From contig CAJFTY010000024.1 of NCBI GenBank assembly GCA_904420045.1, forward strand, positions 64,524-125,713: 61,190 nt of DNA, in the 5' to 3' direction. Shown here one piece after another: positions 17,227-25,682 of the stretch (the stretch's first letter is position 1; each line of letters opens with the position of its first letter). Made by a program: the position numbers and the translations under genes. This stretch comes from Candidatus Metaruminococcus caecorum. GTDB lineage: Bacteria; Bacillota; Clostridia; Oscillospirales; Ruminococcaceae. The notes below the pieces were generated by a model. It worked only from the letters and a program-made list of their open reading frames with translations. It had not been told where the DNA came from and searched no databases.

Positions 17227-18754
17227 CGTGCAGAAAATAAAACAGAAACTCAAGGCCGCGCCCCAGGGCAAGATCAGTATCAAGTGGAAGCTGTTTTTAT
17301 ATCTCGCCCTGTTTACCGCAGCGATGCTGGGGATCTTATGGCTGTTCCAGGTGGTATTTCTGGAGGATTTTTATAAAAACATCAAAATTGGACAGATCAA
17401 ATCCGCGGCGGAAAGCATTGTCCGCAACATTGACAACGAGGATCTTCAGACGCTGGTGACTCGGATTTCCCAGAACAACGAGGTCTGTATTGTGGTCAGC
17501 GACGCCCAGGGGAACCAGAAGGCGTCTGCGGATATTCTGCCCGACTGTATCATCCACAAAATGCCCTCCCGGCAGTGGAACCAGTTTTATCAAAAGGCCA
17601 TAAACAACGACGGCACCTATCTGGAGCGGTTCACCCGGGAGCGGTTTCGAAACAGCCGCTATGACAAAGAGGATTTTTTCGGACATGTGCCTCCTTATGA
17701 CAGCGGTATGATGGAAAGCATGGTCTACACAAAAGTCGTAGCGGGAATGGGGGGCTCTCAGTATGTGGTCATGCTCAACTCCACGATCTCCCCGGTAAGC
17801 GCCACCGTTTCCACAATCCGGGTGCAGATCGTGTTGATCACTGCAATCATGCTGGTGCTGGCGCTGGCGTTGGCGCTGTTTATCTCCCGCAGGATCTCGT
17901 CCCCCATTGTGAAGATCAACCGCTCGGCTAAGGTGCTGGCCACTGGCAAATACGACGTGAAATTTGAAAGCAGCGGCTATCGGGAGATTGCCGAGCTGGC
18001 CGACACGCTCAGCTACGCGGCCACCGAGCTTTCCAAGGTGGAGGGGCTCAGGCGGGAGCTGATCGCCAACATTTCCCACGATCTGCGCACCCCCCTGACC
18101 ATGATTACCGGTTACGCCGAGGTTATGCGGGATCTGCCCGGGGAAAACACCCCGGAAAACGTGCAGATCATTGTGGACGAGGCCAAACGTTTAACCTCGT
18201 TGGTCAACGACGTGTTGGACTACTCTAAATTTCAGTCGGGCTCCCAAAAACTCAATTTGCAGCGGTTCAGCTTGACCTCCGCCATTGAGCACACCATGGA
18301 GCGGTATCAAAAGCTCACCCAGCAGGATGGGTACCAAATCCGCTTTCTCCATGATGCGGACGCGGTGGTAGTCGCCGACGAGTTGCGAATTTCCCAGGTG
18401 GTCTACAACCTGATTAACAACGCCATCACCTACACCGGCAAGGATAAGTCGGTGACCGTGCGTCAGAGCATTCAAAACGGCTGGGTGCGGGTGGAGGTCG
18501 TTGACACCGGCGAGGGAATCGCTCCCGATATGCTTCCCCTGATCTGGGACCGGTATTACAAGGTGGACAAAGAGCACAAGCGGGCCCAGATGGGAACCGG
18601 CCTGGGACTTTCCATCGTCCGGTCGGTGCTGGATCTGCACCATGCAAAATACGGAGTGCAAAGCACTTTGGGGCAGGGCAGTGTGTTCTGGTTCGCCCTT
18701 CCTCTGGCGCCTCCTGCGCTTCCTTCGGAGCCTGAACAGCTCCCCGGCGAATAA
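17216..18754 (+). CDS. Membrane sensor histidine kinase
   Basis: About 512 aa: a membrane helix at 25-47, an extracytoplasmic sensor loop of about 155 residues, a second helix at 205-223, a HAMP linker, the HisKA helix with His288 (NISHDLRTPL) and a HATPase domain with GEGIAPDML and GTGLGLSIV. It should phosphorylate the regulator encoded just upstream. The start is uncertain: TTG at 17216 overlaps the regulator stop and has a GAGGGG-like site, while GTG at 17228 is the alternative. The sensor loop is not of a family I recognise. A strong bidirectional terminator follows. Confidence 0.93.
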   Translation: MKHNVQKIKQKLKAAPQGKISIKWKLFLYLALFTAAMLGILWLFQVVFLEDFYKNIKIGQIKSAAESIVRNIDNEDLQTLVTRISQNNEVCIVVSDAQGNQKASADILPDCIIHKMPSRQWNQFYQKAINNDGTYLERFTRERFRNSRYDKEDFFGHVPPYDSGMMESMVYTKVVAGMGGSQYVVMLNSTISPVSATVSTIRVQIVLITAIMLVLALALALFISRRISSPIVKINRSAKVLATGKYDVKFESSGYREIAELADTLSYAATELSKVEGLRRELIANISHDLRTPLTMITGYAEVMRDLPGENTPENVQIIVDEAKRLTSLVNDVLDYSKFQSGSQKLNLQRFSLTSAIEHTMERYQKLTQQDGYQIRFLHDADAVVVADELRISQVVYNLINNAITYTGKDKSVTVRQSIQNGWVRVEVVDTGEGIAPDMLPLIWDRYYKVDKEHKRAQMGTGLGLSIVRSVLDLHHAKYGVQSTLGQGSVFWFALPLAPPALPSEPEQLPGE

Positions 18755-18767
18755 GAAAATGATCTTA

Positions 18768-18805
18768 AAAAATCCCGGCTTACGGTTGTGTAAGCCGGGA
18801 TTTTT
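18768..18805. terminator. Bidirectional terminator between convergent genes
   Basis: A 16-bp stem AAAAATCCCGGCTTAC / GTAAGCCGGGATTTTT with a 6-nt loop. It serves the kinase and, from the other side, the alpha/beta hydrolase. Confidence 0.9.
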
Positions 18806-18837
18806 GCCGAATACAGTATATTATATATAAAAATATA

Positions 18838-19788
18838 CTATTTGTTATCGTTCTTTGTTGGAATATGGCGGTCGAGCCAGCCCAGAATGTCTGCGGTGGC
18901 CCGCTTTTTGTCCAGGTCATTTAAAAGCTCGTGCCGGGATTCAGGATATAACGTCATGGATACGTCGGCGAGCCCAGCGGCCAACAGCCGGTCCCGCACT
19001 AGGGTCACTCCCTTGCCGTACTGTCCCACGGGATCCATGTCCCCCGCCACCAAATATACGGGCAGGGACTTGGGGAGGCTTTGGGCCCACTGCTTTTTGT
19101 TCACCATGGTCACCATGGTGAACAAATCATGAAACCCTTTGGCGGTAAAGGTGAACAGGCAGTAGGGATCCTCCCGGTACCGGCGAACCAGCTCTCCGTC
19201 CCGGCTAATCCAGTCGGAGGGGGTGGTCACCGTTTCATACCGTTTGTTGTAGGCGCCGAAGGCCAGGTTTTCCAAAAAGGCCGCGCGGTAATGATCGCCT
19301 TTTAGGGAACCCACCAGACCCGCCAGCAGGATTCCCAAACGGCTGCCAGCCACCGGACCGGAGGTGCCGCATAAAATGGCGCCGGAAAGTTCTTCCCCAT
19401 AGCGGGTCAGGTACAGCCTTGCCACAAACGACCCCATGCTGTGGCCGAACAGAAAATAGGGAACGCCGGGATACTGCTTTTTCATCATCGATGTCAGGGT
19501 GTGCAGATCCCGGGGGAGCAGATCATAGGCGTCCCCGCCCGCGAAGTAGCCCAGCTCCTCCGGAGAGGAAGCGGAGTTCCCGTGCCCTAAATGGTCGCTG
19601 CCGCAGACCAGATATCCCGCCTGATTTAAGGCGCAGGCGAACGCGTCATAGCGGGTCAGGTATTCGCACATCCCGTGGGAAATCTGTACGATTCCCTTGA
19701 GTTCCCCCTGCTGGGGATAGCAGTAATAGGCAATGGTGTCAATGTTGTTGCAGCTTGGGAAGGTTCCGTCCGGTGCGCGCGGCGGCAT
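18838..19788 (-). CDS. Alpha/beta hydrolase, lysophospholipase/monoglyceride-lipase type
   Basis: A 316-aa serine hydrolase of the hydrolase_4 group. The nucleophile elbow GHSMGSF and the early oxyanion region VQISHGMCEY are clear. The acid (GDMDPVG) and the catalytic His (ESRHELLND) follow in order. No signal peptide is present. The ATG at 19788 is preferred because GGAAAGGAG lies 8 nt upstream; a longer frame exists but would overlap that site. It probably cleaves acyl esters such as lysophospholipids or monoglycerides. Transcribed alone, divergent from the VOC gene. Confidence 0.87.
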   Translation of the reverse strand: MPPRAPDGTFPSCNNIDTIAYYCYPQQGELKGIVQISHGMCEYLTRYDAFACALNQAGYLVCGSDHLGHGNSASSPEELGYFAGGDAYDLLPRDLHTLTSMMKKQYPGVPYFLFGHSMGSFVARLYLTRYGEELSGAILCGTSGPVAGSRLGILLAGLVGSLKGDHYRAAFLENLAFGAYNKRYETVTTPSDWISRDGELVRRYREDPYCLFTFTAKGFHDLFTMVTMVNKKQWAQSLPKSLPVYLVAGDMDPVGQYGKGVTLVRDRLLAAGLADVSMTLYPESRHELLNDLDKKRATADILGWLDRHIPTKNDNK

Positions 19789-19823
19789 ACAATCCGCTCC
19801 TTTCCACATGGTGTATTACCGTA

Positions 19824-19852
19824 ATGATAGTCTTCGCTGTCAAAAAAGTCAA
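19824..19852 (-). promoter_or_regulatory. Promoter of the alpha/beta hydrolase gene
   Basis: Minus strand TTGACT (19852-19847), a 17-bp spacer and TATCAT (19829-19824), 36 nt before the start codon. Confidence 0.65.
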
Positions 19853-19880
19853 GGGGAACAAACTGGTTTTGACAAAACGG

Positions 19881-19909
19881 TTGCGGATGTGCAAAAAAAC
19901 CTGTATCAT
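19881..19909 (+). promoter_or_regulatory. Candidate promoter of the VOC/GH3 unit
   Basis: TTGCGG (19881-19886), a 17-bp spacer and TATCAT (19904-19909). A consensus TTGACA at 19869 lies too far from this -10 to pair with it. Confidence 0.4.
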
Positions 19910-19946
19910 GAAGAAGCAGTCCACTGTAAAAAGGAGAGAGTAACCG

Positions 19947-20411
19947 ATGAAGTTTTGTGCTGCCGTACTGTCTGTCGCGGACATCCACGCGTCCAGAAAA
20001 TTTTACGAGGAGCTGTTCGGACTCACGCTGTTCCAGGACTATGGAATCAACGTGGCGTACACCTGTGGTTTGGCGCTGCAGCAGGAGTTCGGCTGGCTGG
20101 TGGGGCTGCCGGATGAACAGGTCCGCCAAAAGCCCAACAATATGGAGGTCTGCTTTGAGGAAGAGGACTTCGACGGCTTTTTGAAAAAACTTGCGGAATA
20201 TCCTGGGATTTGTTTTCTCCACGGGGTAAAGGAGCACAGCTGGGGCCAGCGGGTCGTCCGGTTTTATGATCCAAACGGGCATATCATCGAAGTGGGGGAG
20301 TCCATGCCGATGGTGGTCCGCCGCTTTCTTGCTTCCGGGATGTCCATGGAGCAGGTTTCCCAAAAGATGGACGTCTCTGCCGAGGACTTAAACAAGCTTT
20401 TAAACCAGTGA
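19947..20411 (+). CDS. VOC (glyoxalase/dioxygenase fold) protein
   Basis: A 154-aa single-domain vicinal-oxygen-chelate protein with paired beta-alpha-beta-beta-beta modules. The start (AAVLSVADIHASRKFYEELFG) and end (VRFYDPNGHIIEVGE) are typical of the superfamily, including the metal-binding Glu near the end. The last about 30 residues (EQVSQKMDVSAEDLNKLL) form a small helical tail. Members include glyoxalases, antibiotic-binding proteins and dioxygenases, so the reaction cannot be named. AAAGGAGAG precedes the start. The GH3 gene follows after 25 nt, probably on the same transcript. Confidence 0.82.
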   Translation: MKFCAAVLSVADIHASRKFYEELFGLTLFQDYGINVAYTCGLALQQEFGWLVGLPDEQVRQKPNNMEVCFEEEDFDGFLKKLAEYPGICFLHGVKEHSWGQRVVRFYDPNGHIIEVGESMPMVVRRFLASGMSMEQVSQKMDVSAEDLNKLLNQ

Positions 20412-20436
20412 GGGCGGTAAAATAGGGGGAATCGTT

Positions 20437-21606
20437 ATGAATCATATTCTGCGAAGAGCCGGAGGAGCCGCGTTGGCGGCCTGCCTTTTGCTGTCCGCTT
20501 GCTCCAAAGCGGATCAGACGCCGCATTCCGATTCTTCCAATATGCCCGGCGCATCCGGCGCCCAGGCAGCGGATGCGGCGCAGACCGGGCAGGCCGAACA
20601 GATGGACCGGGCTCGGGAGATTTTAGCGGGGATGACCTTAGATGAAAAGGTGGGGCAGATGTTTTTGGCCCGGTGTCCTGCTTCGGACGGGGCGAAGGCG
20701 GTGGAGCAGTACAAGCTGGGTGGATTTGTGCTGTTTTATCGAGATTTTGAGGGGGAAACGCCGCAGACAGTGTCAAAAACCATCCAAGGCTACCAGCAGG
20801 CAGCCTCTGTTCCGATGCTGATCGCGGTGGACGAGGAAGGGGGAACGGTCAACCGGGTCAGCAAAGAACCCGCCTTACGCAATACGCCGTTTTTATCGCC
20901 TCAGGCTCTGTACCGGCAGGGGGGATTTGACCGGATTCGGGAGGACACGGCTCAAAAGGCAACGCTTTTAAAAAGCCTGGGGATCAACGTCAATCTGGCG
21001 CCGGTGTGCGATGTGTCCCAAAACCCCGGGGACTTTATCTACGCCCGCTCCTTCGGAAAAGACGCGGAGGAGACCGCCCAATACGTCCGCACGGTGGTGG
21101 AGGAGATGAACCGCCAGCAAATCGGCGGAGTTCTCAAACACTTCCCGGGGTATGGCGGCAACGAGGATACCCACGCCGGCGTTGTCCGGGACAATCGGCC
21201 ATACGAAACCTTTCAGGATAGTGACCTAATCCCTTTCCGGGAGGGAATTCATGCCGGCGCTGGGGCCGTGCTTGTCTCTCATAACATCGTAGAGTGCATC
21301 GACCCGGACCGGCCAGCCTCCCTGTCCCAAAAGGTCAACCGCTTATTGCGGAAGGAACTTGCCTTTGACGGGGTGGCTATAACCGACGACCTTGTGATGG
21401 ACGGCATCCGGGACTTTACAGGAGACGATTCCGCCGCGGTGCTGGCAGTGCTGGCGGGCAACGACCTTTTGTGCTGTACCAATTATCAAACCCAGGTGCC
21501 CGCGGTCAAGGCCGCCATAGAGCGGGGAGAAATTCCCCTTTCCCGGGTGGAGGAAGCGGTTTTGCGGATCCTGCGGTGGAAGCTGGATCTGGGGATCATC
21601 CAATAA
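20437..21606 (+). CDS. GH3 lipoprotein, beta-N-acetylhexosaminidase-like
   Basis: A 389-aa lipoprotein: the signal peptide ends in the lipobox LLSAC with Cys22. A low-complexity spacer is followed by the GH3 N-terminal barrel. The substrate-binding KHFPGYG, the following His in NEDTHAG and the nucleophile Asp in AITDDLVMD match NagZ-type enzymes, although NagZ usually has KHFPGHG. Such enzymes remove N-acetylglucosamine from peptidoglycan fragments. In Gram-positives they are often surface-attached, as predicted here. A role in wall-fragment recycling is inferred. A terminator follows immediately. Confidence 0.87.
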   Translation: MNHILRRAGGAALAACLLLSACSKADQTPHSDSSNMPGASGAQAADAAQTGQAEQMDRAREILAGMTLDEKVGQMFLARCPASDGAKAVEQYKLGGFVLFYRDFEGETPQTVSKTIQGYQQAASVPMLIAVDEEGGTVNRVSKEPALRNTPFLSPQALYRQGGFDRIREDTAQKATLLKSLGINVNLAPVCDVSQNPGDFIYARSFGKDAEETAQYVRTVVEEMNRQQIGGVLKHFPGYGGNEDTHAGVVRDNRPYETFQDSDLIPFREGIHAGAGAVLVSHNIVECIDPDRPASLSQKVNRLLRKELAFDGVAITDDLVMDGIRDFTGDDSAAVLAVLAGNDLLCCTNYQTQVPAVKAAIERGEIPLSRVEEAVLRILRWKLDLGIIQ

Positions 21607-21637
21607 AAAAGCTGCTCCCTATTGGGAGCAGCTTTTT
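21606..21637. terminator. Bidirectional terminator between GH3 and the anti-sigma gene
   Basis: A 14-bp stem AAAAAGCTGCTCCC / GGGAGCAGCTTTTT with a 4-nt loop separates convergent genes; it overlaps the GH3 stop. Confidence 0.92.
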
Positions 21638-21644
21638 CAGTTCT

Positions 21645-23177
21645 CTAATCATCCTGGTCTATGTCGTAGGACAAAATGTTGCCGTTGTCCGCCTTGATTT
21701 CATAGGAGTATTCGGTATTCCCAACATCAAACTCCACTTCGTAGAGCTCCACGCCGTCGTCCCGATCCAGTTCCACGCGCAGTTTGCGGGCGTTTCCGGC
21801 GGCGACTCCCGCGTGGGACAGCGCAATCTGCTTGGCCTCATCTGCGCTGATTCGCTTGGCAGAGGCCCCAGATGAAGCGGTGGCGGCCGGTCTGCTGGAA
21901 TCGCTTTGAGGAGCGGAGCTTGCCGGTCTGCCGGAGGCTTTGGTTTCTTTTTCGTATTGGAGCACGGCTCCTGTACGGGCGTTAATTTTATACTCGTATT
22001 CCGTATTTCCGGCGGTGAATTCCACCTCATACTCATTGTCGTCCCGATCGTAGTCCACCTTGCGCCAGGTGACAGAGGAGGCCGGCACGCCTGCATGCTT
22101 TAAGGCGGCGTCTTTGGCCTTCTGTTCGCCGATCACCGAGCCGGAACCGCTGTTCTGGGAACCCTGGGAAGTATTGCCGGTGGAACCGGAGGCGTTGTCG
22201 TCCTTTCGGTCCTTTTCAAACTTGAGCGCCGTTCCCTCCAGTGCGTCGATTTCCACATCGTATTCAACGCCCTGGCTGTAAAACTCCACTTCGTAGACCA
22301 TCCGGCCGTCGTCCCAGTCCATTTCCACCTTTTGGGCGGAGGTGTCGGCGGCTTTTACGCCCGCACGCTCCAAGGCGAGCTGGAGCGCCTTTTCAGTGCC
22401 GATGTACGCCTTGTCGCTGGCCTGCCCTACCGTGGTGGCGTCTTTGAGCTGGGTTCCTTTTTGTTCCGCCAGCAGGTTTAGCTGATTGATGCTCAGCTTG
22501 GCGGCGTCTTCAAACTTCATTTGAGGATTCTGGCTGACCAGCTGGCTGACCAGCTTTGCTTTTCCAAGCGAAATTCCGTTTGCGTCCGCCAGCTTTTGCA
22601 GTTTGTCGTCATCCTCTACATCCTGGCAGATCACCGCTCCGTCGATCTGTTTTTCTCCCAACAGTTTTTCGATTTCATCGGTCAGCTGTTTTTGAAGCGC
22701 AGCGCTTTTGGCGGTGTCATTGTTTTCTACGGATATCAAAATGGAATTGGCCAGCTCGTCGATGTACCCGTTTTTGAGCATTGAACCCACCAGCGCGTTC
22801 ATCGCAACGTTAAGATCGGTTCCCTTTAAATCCATTCCATCCAGGATTTTTTTTGCGTCATCGTTGACGGCCCGTGCGTTGAGAACCTTTTCTTTGCGGT
22901 TGATGTTCAGTTCTATACTGGGGTTGACATCCAGCCCAATGACCGAATCCACCTTGTTGTACGAGTAGGTGCTGTAACCGAAAAACGATCCGATCATCAA
23001 CAGGACAGCCGCCGCGCTGGCGATCGGAATCCAAATTTTTTTACGATTCATTTTTGTAGGCATTTCCATCACGGTTCCTTTCTGAATGTCGCCGGCGGAA
23101 AGGAGGTGTTTAGGAAATTCCGGCGCCGCGTGAGACACGGCGGTCCTCAGTTTGTTTTCCAGTTCCCTGTTGTTCAT
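21645..23177 (-). CDS. RsgI-like anti-sigma protein with three PepSY repeats
   Basis: A 510-aa membrane protein. The cytoplasmic N-terminus (about 1-46) is followed by one helix (48-69) and an extracytoplasmic region. Just past the helix, SVIGLDVNPSIELNIN and VLNARAVNDDAKKIL are typical of the RsgI middle domain. Three PepSY-type repeats follow at about 258-320, 349-410 and 444-505, each with an Ala-rich helix, a VE(L/M)DxDDG strand and a YEVEF strand, separated by Ser/Gly/Asn linkers. It probably sequesters the ECF sigma factor encoded directly upstream, whose stop overlaps its ATG. The ligand sensed outside is unknown. Confidence 0.8.
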   Translation of the reverse strand: MNNRELENKLRTAVSHAAPEFPKHLLSAGDIQKGTVMEMPTKMNRKKIWIPIASAAAVLLMIGSFFGYSTYSYNKVDSVIGLDVNPSIELNINRKEKVLNARAVNDDAKKILDGMDLKGTDLNVAMNALVGSMLKNGYIDELANSILISVENNDTAKSAALQKQLTDEIEKLLGEKQIDGAVICQDVEDDDKLQKLADANGISLGKAKLVSQLVSQNPQMKFEDAAKLSINQLNLLAEQKGTQLKDATTVGQASDKAYIGTEKALQLALERAGVKAADTSAQKVEMDWDDGRMVYEVEFYSQGVEYDVEIDALEGTALKFEKDRKDDNASGSTGNTSQGSQNSGSGSVIGEQKAKDAALKHAGVPASSVTWRKVDYDRDDNEYEVEFTAGNTEYEYKINARTGAVLQYEKETKASGRPASSAPQSDSSRPAATASSGASAKRISADEAKQIALSHAGVAAGNARKLRVELDRDDGVELYEVEFDVGNTEYSYEIKADNGNILSYDIDQDD

Positions 23178-23743
23178 TGTGGTTCCTCCTCCGCAAGCCG
23201 AAGTTTGAGCTTTTTTAAAGCCCGATGGTATTTTGAAAGCACCGTGGGAAGCGGCAGTTCCAGCACCGAAGCGATCTCCCGGTGTTTGAGCCCGGACACC
23301 GCGTGAAGCATGACAATCTGGCTTTCATCGCTGGTCAAAGCCTGCATCGCCAGGGAGAGCATCAGACGGTCCTCCGTCGTGACCTCCGGAGATAGGGAGA
23401 CTGCCGTCCAATCCTCCAAGGGTTCGTGGGTCCGGTTCTTTTCCCGCAGCCTCATCATCGCCAGATTTCGGGCGATGGTAATGATCCAGGCCATCGGCTT
23501 TCCTTGGGGACGATAGCGGCCTGCTCCGGAATAAATCTGCAAATAGGTTTCCTGCATCACGTCTTCCGCATCGGAGCGGTGTTTCAAAATAGACAGAACA
23601 AATCCATAAACGGCGGCTTTGGTATCGGCATACAGCGGTTGCAAAGCGTCCTTTTCCCCCGCTGCCAGCCGGTTTAAATACCATTCAAGCTGGTCGTTTT
23701 GCTGTGTGTTTTTGGCTGTCGACGTCAATCCAATCAAAATCAT
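23174..23743 (-). CDS. ECF-type RNA polymerase sigma factor
   Basis: A 189-aa sigma-70 protein with region 2 (DAEDVMQETYLQIY, then GKPMAWIITIARNLAMMRLR) and region 4 (SQIVMLHAVSGLKHREIASVLELPLPTVLSKYHRALKKLK). The start chosen is the ATG at 23743, with AGGAGC 7 nt upstream; a longer frame begins at 23761 but would contain that site. The size and two-domain layout are those of ECF sigma factors rather than the longer SigI. Overlapping ATGA coupling to the RsgI-like gene indicates a sigma/anti-sigma pair. No ECF-like autoregulated promoter was recognised; the promoter seen is of sigma-A type. Confidence 0.9.
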   Translation of the reverse strand: MILIGLTSTAKNTQQNDQLEWYLNRLAAGEKDALQPLYADTKAAVYGFVLSILKHRSDAEDVMQETYLQIYSGAGRYRPQGKPMAWIITIARNLAMMRLREKNRTHEPLEDWTAVSLSPEVTTEDRLMLSLAMQALTSDESQIVMLHAVSGLKHREIASVLELPLPTVLSKYHRALKKLKLRLAEEEPQ

Positions 23744-23859
23744 CGTGTTTGCTCCTGTCATTTAGATAATGCACAAGCAACCTGTTTTATTGCAGAAAAA
23801 GAAAATTTTTTTCATCGGCTGTCAGAAAACAGCTGGGATTGTAAACGGCTTCTATCTCA

Positions 23860-23888
23860 AGTATACCGAAACGAGTGCGTTTGCGCAA
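23860..23888 (-). promoter_or_regulatory. Sigma-A-like promoter of the sigma/anti-sigma operon
   Basis: Minus strand TTGCGC (23888-23883), a 17-bp spacer and TATACT (23865-23860). Confidence 0.6.
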
Positions 23889-23890
23889 CC

Positions 23891-23922
23891 CAAAAATCCC
23901 CCTGGCGAAAGCCAGAGGGATT
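23891..23922 (-). terminator. Terminator after the carboxypeptidase gene
   Basis: A 12-bp stem with one mismatch and a GAAA loop (AATCCCCCTGGC / GCCAGAGGGATT). On the minus strand it is followed by TTTTT. A T run also lies on the plus side. Confidence 0.82.
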
Positions 23923-23940
23923 CGTTTTTTCAAAAAGGAG

Positions 23941-25290
23941 TTAAAATTTTCGCTTCCTGCGAACAACCTTGTTTTTCTGACGCTTTTTGTTATACATGAC
24001 CATAAAGAAGAAGTATGCGGCCAGCAGTACCACCAAAAAGCCTACAATCAGCTTGAACCACAGAGAGGAGAAAAAGCCTTTTACCCCGTCCCATACATAC
24101 AGGATGGTGCTGCGTCCAGCGTCTTCCGACGCCACCAGGTTGACCGTTTCAAACTGTTCGTCCGCCAACTTTAGCTTGATCTGGCAGATCACCTGTCCTT
24201 TTTTGACAGGGGCCTGGATGGATTTGGGAACCTCGCTTAAATCCTTTTGAATGCTGGATGGATCCACCATGGAGGGGAGCAGAGCGGTCACGTCCTTTTC
24301 CGGAACCAGCAGCACGTGATCCCGGTCCCAGGACTGGGTGACCTTCACATCCGCCACCGTGTCGGTTTTGGTGATGACGGTTTTCATTTTAAAGTTGTCA
24401 AACGCCCAGTCGTACAGGTTGATGGCGTCGATGTAGGAGCCGTTGTCCCCAACAGGCTTGCCGTTGGAATATTTTAAAGGCGCTCCCATGGTAATCAAAA
24501 GGTAGTTGTAGCCGTTTTTGCTGGCGGTGGAAACCAGGTTTTTACCGGATTCGTCGGTGGTGCCGGTTTTGATCCCCTTCATGTAGGGATAGTAGTACTT
24601 GCTGTAGCTGGAGGTGGTTCGCAGGATTTCGTTGGTGTGGTAAATATTCCGGGTCTTTGGGTGTTTGTTGGTGGCCTGCATGGTGTATTTCGGAGTGCAG
24701 GCAATCTCCATAAACGGGGTCAGGGTCATGGCATGCTTGGTAATCAGGTACATATCATAGGCCGTGGTCTGCTGATCGGGATTGTGCAGGCCATGGGCGT
24801 TGACAAAGTGGGTGTTTTTGCAGCCCAGCTCTTTGGCGCGGGCGTTCATCTGCTCCACAAATTTCGGGATGCTTCCGCCTCCGAAGTAATCCGCCAGAAT
24901 ACTGCCGGCCTCGCAGGCGGAGGGAAGCATCAGCGCGTACAGCAGATCCCGCAGGGTAATCTGTTCACCCGCCATAATGCCAGCGGTGGAAGCGTCCAAT
25001 TTCCAAAGATCGTCAAAAATGTAAGAAGGCGCTGTGACGACGGTTTTGTCCAGGTCTTTGCCGGATTCCAGCACCAGAATGGCTGTCATGATTTTGGTCA
25101 GGGAGGCGGGATACAGCTTTTTGTTTTCATTTTTTTTGTACATCACCATGCCGGTGTCCAGATTGACCAGATAGGCGGCCTCGCTGTTGATGGCCTGTTC
25201 CGGCGCAAATGCGGCCCCGGCGGAAAAGCTGGAGGCAAAAATCACGACGGTCAACAGACAGGCGATCAGTGCCCGGAATTTTTGTTTCAT
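23941..25290 (-). CDS. D-alanyl-D-alanine carboxypeptidase (PBP5/DacF family)
   Basis: A 449-aa penicillin-binding protein with a cleavable signal peptide (about residues 1-28) and a C-terminal membrane helix with a very basic tail. The SxxK motif is Ser63-Leu-Thr-Lys66 and the KTG motif lies at 241-243. The second motif reads Ser124-Ala-Cys126, where the family normally has SxN. Clostridial homologues vary at this position as far as I recall, so activity is still expected. It would trim the terminal D-Ala of peptidoglycan stem peptides outside the membrane. AAGGAAGGA precedes the ATG. A TATAAT with no clear -35 lies upstream on the minus strand at 25410-25405. Confidence 0.9.
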   Translation of the reverse strand: MKQKFRALIACLLTVVIFASSFSAGAAFAPEQAINSEAAYLVNLDTGMVMYKKNENKKLYPASLTKIMTAILVLESGKDLDKTVVTAPSYIFDDLWKLDASTAGIMAGEQITLRDLLYALMLPSACEAGSILADYFGGGSIPKFVEQMNARAKELGCKNTHFVNAHGLHNPDQQTTAYDMYLITKHAMTLTPFMEIACTPKYTMQATNKHPKTRNIYHTNEILRTTSSYSKYYYPYMKGIKTGTTDESGKNLVSTASKNGYNYLLITMGAPLKYSNGKPVGDNGSYIDAINLYDWAFDNFKMKTVITKTDTVADVKVTQSWDRDHVLLVPEKDVTALLPSMVDPSSIQKDLSEVPKSIQAPVKKGQVICQIKLKLADEQFETVNLVASEDAGRSTILYVWDGVKGFFSSLWFKLIVGFLVVLLAAYFFFMVMYNKKRQKNKVVRRKRKF

Positions 25291-25682
25291 GTCCCGTTCC
25301 TTCCTTTCGGTAAACGCTAAAATGGATCATACGTCAAAAGGAATTTCGATTGACGTCTGTAAAGCGGAGGATAATGTGCAGCATATTGACGCAAGTTTAG
25401 GTTTATTATAGCAAAAATCCTCTGAAATAAAAAGGGGTTGTTTAAAATGTCATAATTTTTTCATTGTTTGGTGATGAGTTCCTGCGTTTTTCCGCGTAGC
25501 ATGCCTGAACCGACAAAGTCCGCCCAAGGCGGAGAAACGGAGAGAGAAATTTTAACGGATTGACAAAGTCCGCCTTTACTCCCCACCAAAAAAATGCTAA
25601 AATAAAAACATTCTACAGGTGTTTGGAAGGACAGTGCCTGTACAAGATCATTTGAGTCCCTTTGACGGAGGAAGTACAAACA
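25291..25682. other. Intergenic region with a 13-bp direct repeat
   Basis: Holds a likely -10 for the upstream minus-strand gene (25405-25410). It also carries the exact direct repeat GACAAAGTCCGCC at 25512-25524 and 25562-25574, 50 bp apart. A small hairpin TCCGCC-CAA-GGCGGA (25519-25533) overlaps the first copy. An extended -10, TGCTAAAAT (25595-25603), probably serves the phosphoesterase. No coding signal was seen. Confidence 0.5.
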
